A stretch of DNA of 64,000 bases, taken from assembly GCF_016894445.1 (NCBI RefSeq), contig NZ_CP056775.1:2730001-2794000 (forward strand), given 5' to 3'. Positions 60,994 to 64,000 of this stretch are shown one piece after another. The position numbers and the translations under genes are program-made. The notes below the pieces were generated by a model. It was not told where the DNA came from and made no database searches. It worked only from the letters and a program-made list of their open reading frames with translations. The DNA is from Dyadobacter sandarakinus (GTDB taxonomy: Bacteria > Bacteroidota > Bacteroidia > Cytophagales > Spirosomataceae). Position 1 is the stretch's first letter; each line of letters starts with the position of its first letter.

Positions 60994-61021
60994 ATTAGAC
61001 GAAGCCTCGCGATACATACTG
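60994..61021 (-). promoter_or_regulatory. Bipartite T9SS-family upstream element (CAGTATG-N14-GTCTAAT)
   Basis: On the minus strand CAGTATG (61021-61015) and GTCTAAT (61000-60994) are 14 nt apart and lie 33 nt before the start codon at 60960. Confidence 0.6.
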
Positions 61022-61106
61022 GAAGGAAGAGAAAAAAGTTTTTTCTTCAATATCAACCAGTTATGATCCATCTAAAAAGATGGGAAATGCGCACAACTTA
61101 TATAGC

Positions 61107-61132
61107 AAAGTCACCCATCTCTGAGTGGCTTT
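61107..61132 (-). terminator. Weak hairpin after the L-domain/malectin gene
   Basis: AAAGCCAC and GTGACTTT pair with one mismatch across a 10-nt loop, 22 nt past the stop codon. The following sequence is only moderately T-rich, so termination is uncertain. Confidence 0.35.
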
Positions 61133-61154
61133 TAACCTTGTCTGTTGTCAGAAT

Positions 61155-63329
61155 TTAATCCGTCACAAGCACATTCACTACCTCCGTAAATGCATCTGAT
61201 TTTATTTTCAGCAAATAAATGCCTGGATGGAATGATTGTCCGGCAATATTAACTTCTGCATTTGCGCCAGGCCTGGCATTTTGGACTGCTGAAATAGTGC
61301 GGCTTTTACCAGCTGCATTAACCATTTCAAAAGAAATTGACCCGGCATGTTCCGGTGAAAGGGAAACTATAAACTGATCTTTTACAGGATTGGGAAAAAT
61401 GGTCGAGTGCTGCTTTTCTTGAACTTCCGTAATAACTTCTTCCTGGCCTATGCGCGCAATGCCATTTTGAGCCTGTACAATCGGAGTAGTCTGATACACG
61501 AGCTGAGGCCCCAGAGCGCCTGATTCCTTGCTGTTCACAGTTGCCGTGACACTCGTTTTGTTCGGATCGTCTAACACAAAACTTACCAGTACGTCGCCAG
61601 ATTGCCGCTGTGCATTAACATAACTGGTCACATCAATTTCACGATATTGGCCAACATCATTCACGGTCATGAATCCAAGTGACGAAGTTGAGGCGGCAGG
61701 CGCATTGTTTCCGGTAAGGGTCTCCTCTGTCCAGCTATCATCATTGACGCCATAGGCGTGAATGGCAACGCTTGCATTGCTTTCAGGAGTATAACCATAG
61801 ATTCGCAGTTTGGCCGAGGTGATTTCAGCCTTTCCGGCAGGGAGCTGAAATTTTATATAGGTTAAGGCATCACCGATATAGGTGGGTCCTGGGTTAAGAA
61901 ACCGACGAACGTCTATATATGACCCGGAACCGTAATTCGTATTGCTATACTTACCCATATTTATCATACCATCGGCCACTGGTGACAAAGTTGGACTCGC
62001 AGTAACTTCAATGGCCGAAACGCGTGGAAGGTCAGCCGCTCCCGTGAGGAAATCGATGTTTAGTATGCCGTCGGTAACCCTCACCGGGATCGTCAGCTGA
62101 ACTGCACGCAGCGCTCCGCCAGCCTCGGCAAAAATGTCGTAATTCGTCAGCTTGCGGCTTCCCTCGATATCAACATTAAACTGTCTGCTACCCGCGCCGC
62201 CTTTTTTTCCTGGCGCGCCAAAATACGTTTCAGCAAAGTGCAGGGTTACATTCACCAGCTCATTGACAACCGGAATGTTGTAGCTGAAAGAAGGCGAACA
62301 GCGTCCTGAGCGGTAAAGCACATCATTGGTCGTATTGAGAATATCGCCCGAGGCAATGGAGCTGGTGCGGTCGATACCGGCATAATACTGATCAGCGACA
62401 AACAGTTTCTGGGTCGCAGTTGTAAAAGCCGGTCCGCCGGCATTGATGCGCACCAGTGTTTGAGGTGTACAGGTTGCCGACAACCTCACTTCCTCATTAT
62501 TGGAACAACCCGCAGCATTTCCTGAAATGCTGGTGTTTCCTGATGCAACCTGATCACAGACGATCCTGACAGCACAATCGGACAGAAGAGGATTATTCGT
62601 AATGGTTACAGAATTGGCGCTTTTCAATTGACTCAGCTCCGAAATGCTGGTTAATGCTCCGTTGCCTGTAATTTGAAGATATGAATGCACTGATTGCAGC
62701 CGAGCTAATCCTTTCAGGTTTTTGATGTTCTTGTTATTACCGACATACAAATAATAATCAACTTCTTTAAGTCTCCTGAGGCCGTTCAAATCCCTGATCA
62801 TGTCGTTTTGCCCTATGGAAACGGCTTTAAATACCGTGCTCACATTGTGAAGTCCCTCCAGGCTGGTCAATGCCGGATTTGCACCGATGGACAATGAGCT
62901 ATAGATCCGGGTGACGCCACTCAGTGCAGTGATACTTGTAAGCTTCTCATTGGAAACAACCCTGATACCCCGTAGCGGCCGCACAAGTTTTTCCAGGCCG
63001 GTCAGGGTAAGAAGGTTATCATTGTCTTCGATATTGAGTGAGCCGTCCAGTTGTTCCAGGGAGGACAAACCTGCTATGCTGACCAGATTCGGGTTATGAT
63101 CAATACTCAGTCTTCCGGCAATCCGGGTCACGTTGCGCAGCCCGTCCAGGTTTGTAATGTCCGTTGAAACGATGCTCACATTGCCGGTAAGCACAGAGCA
63201 ACCCGGATAGTTAGTGCTAAAATTGTCAATCTCCGCCTGCGTTTGAAATTTTGCTACGCTGCATGTCTGTGACCAGGCGCGGGATGTTAACAATGCCAAT
63301 AAAAAAACGAGAGGTAGAATCTTTTTCAT
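61155..63329 (-). CDS. T9SS-exported L-domain, malectin, DNRLRE protein (duplicate of the 36412 gene)
   Basis: A 724-residue exported protein (signal ending RAWSQ). Mature residues open with TCSVAKFQTQAEIDNF, then a leucine-rich L-like region (about 22-288), a malectin-like domain (about 293-450, VRINAGGPAFTT), a DNRLRE/CBM96-like domain (about 455-615, VNDDSWTEE) and a T9SS sorting domain (about 640-724, FPNPVKDQFIVSL). Compared with the protein at 36412, the malectin part is nearly unchanged while the leucine-rich part differs at many positions. This suggests that the leucine-rich face determines specificity, or that the malectin segment was homogenised by gene conversion. It carries the shared upstream element. 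Confidence 0.87.
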   Translation of the reverse strand: MKKILPLVFLLALLTSRAWSQTCSVAKFQTQAEIDNFSTNYPGCSVLTGNVSIVSTDITNLDGLRNVTRIAGRLSIDHNPNLVSIAGLSSLEQLDGSLNIEDNDNLLTLTGLEKLVRPLRGIRVVSNEKLTSITALSGVTRIYSSLSIGANPALTSLEGLHNVSTVFKAVSIGQNDMIRDLNGLRRLKEVDYYLYVGNNKNIKNLKGLARLQSVHSYLQITGNGALTSISELSQLKSANSVTITNNPLLSDCAVRIVCDQVASGNTSISGNAAGCSNNEEVRLSATCTPQTLVRINAGGPAFTTATQKLFVADQYYAGIDRTSSIASGDILNTTNDVLYRSGRCSPSFSYNIPVVNELVNVTLHFAETYFGAPGKKGGAGSRQFNVDIEGSRKLTNYDIFAEAGGALRAVQLTIPVRVTDGILNIDFLTGAADLPRVSAIEVTASPTLSPVADGMINMGKYSNTNYGSGSYIDVRRFLNPGPTYIGDALTYIKFQLPAGKAEITSAKLRIYGYTPESNASVAIHAYGVNDDSWTEETLTGNNAPAASTSSLGFMTVNDVGQYREIDVTSYVNAQRQSGDVLVSFVLDDPNKTSVTATVNSKESGALGPQLVYQTTPIVQAQNGIARIGQEEVITEVQEKQHSTIFPNPVKDQFIVSLSPEHAGSISFEMVNAAGKSRTISAVQNARPGANAEVNIAGQSFHPGIYLLKIKSDAFTEVVNVLVTD

Positions 63330-63379
63330 AAATTTTCTAAGTAAATGTGATGGCTAGGCATATAGAGCGCCTGTTCACC

Positions 63380-63407
63380 ATTAGACGAAAGGGGGAGCCG
63401 GATACTG
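63380..63407 (-). promoter_or_regulatory. Bipartite T9SS-family upstream element (CAGTATC-N14-GTCTAAT)
   Basis: On the minus strand CAGTATC (63407-63401) and GTCTAAT (63386-63380) are 14 nt apart and lie 50 nt before the start codon at 63329. The preceding GAAAATGTTTTC tract resembles that at the 40644 site. Confidence 0.6.
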
Positions 63408-63481
63408 CCTGGCAAGAAAACATTTTCAGAAATCCCTGCATTTACCATGTTACAGGCTACCGATCAAGTAGCCCATCCATG

Positions 63482-63541
63482 TTACTGCCCTATCACAATC
63501 TTTCGGGTTGTTTCCGTGGCGTTCGTAAGGATCTCTTTTGC
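63482..63541 (-). pseudogene. 3' remnant of a T9SS propeller gene
   Basis: On the minus strand the codons before the TAA at 63482-63484 read KEILTNATETTRKIVIGQ, matching the C-terminal end STESTRKVVIGQ of the propeller protein at 38702-40600. The match covers about 18 codons. It occupies the position, relative to the L-domain gene, that the intact gene has in the other copy of the cluster. The rest of the region up to 63693 shows no further family sequence. Confidence 0.65.
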
Positions 63542-63693
63542 CCTTAAAATCAAATGCTGGACGTTGCAGTTAGCATCAGAGAAATGGCTGTCCAGCTTCG
63601 TGGGCCTGCGATCGGCGGCCCGACAGACTGGAACGCGAAGGCTAAGCAGTTGAAGGTATCCTGGTTACGAGCACAACAAGCTGCTCAGTCAGG

Positions 63694-64000
63694 TCAAACA
63701 GGACGGTCTGACCTCGACGAAGATCGTCCGGGAAAGAAAGAGTTTAAATACAAATGATCCGTCGGTTGCACGAAAACAAACTTCACCAAGGCGGACTTTT
63801 CCTTGATTTTACTTCTTATTTCATGGATGGCAGCGTTTATCTCTGCACTTGTCATATCGTCACGGAAAACGACCATGACAATCATAACGATTTCATTGGG
63901 GGACAGATAATTGGAAAGAATTTCCGGGACTGAGACTACACCGTTGACCTCGTCTACCAGCGCTTTGATCTTCACTTTCGTTTCCCGGGCAACACCTTCA
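63694..64000 (-). CDS. Cation diffusion facilitator family transporter, C-terminal part (5' end outside window)
   Basis: The frame is open to the right edge, so only the C-terminal cytoplasmic domain of about 100 residues is visible. VSVPEILSNYLSPNEIVMIV, VVFRDDMTSAEINAAIHEIR and SALVKFVFVQP match the ferredoxin-like C-terminal domain of CDF metal-efflux transporters, which dimerises and binds metal. The membrane part with its metal sites lies beyond the window. An internal GTG at 63975 is not the true start. Substrate is not decidable from this part; Zn, Co or Mn are usual. Confidence 0.8.
   Translation of the reverse strand, partial: EGVARETKVKIKALVDEVNGVVSVPEILSNYLSPNEIVMIVMVVFRDDMTSAEINAAIHEIRSKIKEKSALVKFVFVQPTDHLYLNSFFPGRSSSRSDRPV

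Larger units (their letters stand above)
59077..63329 (-). repeat. Segmental duplication, copy 2 (two-gene unit)
   Basis: Second copy of the L-domain/malectin plus propeller gene pair found at 34339-38580. A fragment of a third family gene follows immediately upstream at 63482-63541, where copy 1 has the intact gene 38702-40600. Confidence 0.85.

Overview
The window looks like chromosomal DNA of a Bacteroidota bacterium of the Cytophagales type; a Dyadobacter/Spirosoma-like genus is my inference. Support comes from several proteins with C-terminal type IX secretion (T9SS) sorting domains, TANNTTTG -7 promoter boxes, many lipoproteins with an SC/AC lipobox, LytS/LytTR and NarL-type signalling pairs, TPR-LuxR hybrid regulators and an outer-membrane beta-barrel receptor. 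I see no rRNA, tRNA, CRISPR array or insertion sequence.

Layout, left to right. Positions 1-5571 hold the end of a histidine kinase with its response regulator, a secreted sialidase, a DUF1345 membrane protein, an exported TIM-barrel isomerase-like protein and an orphan NarL-type regulator. Divergent from that regulator is a surface-protein operon (5723-9694): a ZU5-like lipoprotein, a small lipoprotein, an OmpA-domain protein and a collagen-like lipoprotein. A second ZU5-like lipoprotein faces it. Positions 11424-25426 are a metabolic and regulatory stretch: cupin, LytS/LytTR pair, four AraC-type regulators with likely target genes (SnoaL-like, short-chain dehydrogenase, aldo/keto reductase), a beta-barrel receptor and a decayed second aldo/keto reductase.

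Positions 25615-40600 and 59077-63541 form an expanded family of modular T9SS-exported proteins. They are built from interchangeable parts: a seven-repeat 'W-D-K-T' propeller-like block, a leucine-rich receptor-L-like block, malectin-like domains, DNRLRE/CBM96-like domains, a fibronectin-like spacer and the sorting domain. A two-gene unit (L-domain/malectin gene followed by propeller gene) occurs twice about 23 kb apart, and a third gene remains only as a 3' remnant at the right copy. Six genes of the family share a bipartite upstream element, CAGTAT(C/G)-N14-GTCTAAT-like, 33-50 nt before the start codon. This points to one common regulator or alternative sigma factor.

Between these blocks lies a more A/T-rich region (43964-51110): a 1285-residue multi-pass sensor-like protein with a degenerate NTPase/winged-helix tail, a frameshifted DUF2235 alpha/beta-hydrolase, an M15-type peptidase and a multi-TM protein of a recurrent but uncharacterised type. 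It is the best candidate here for an undescribed system. After it come a TPR-LuxR regulator and a 14-repeat FG-GAP-like T9SS protein with helically phased direct repeats upstream. The right edge holds a truncated cation diffusion facilitator gene.
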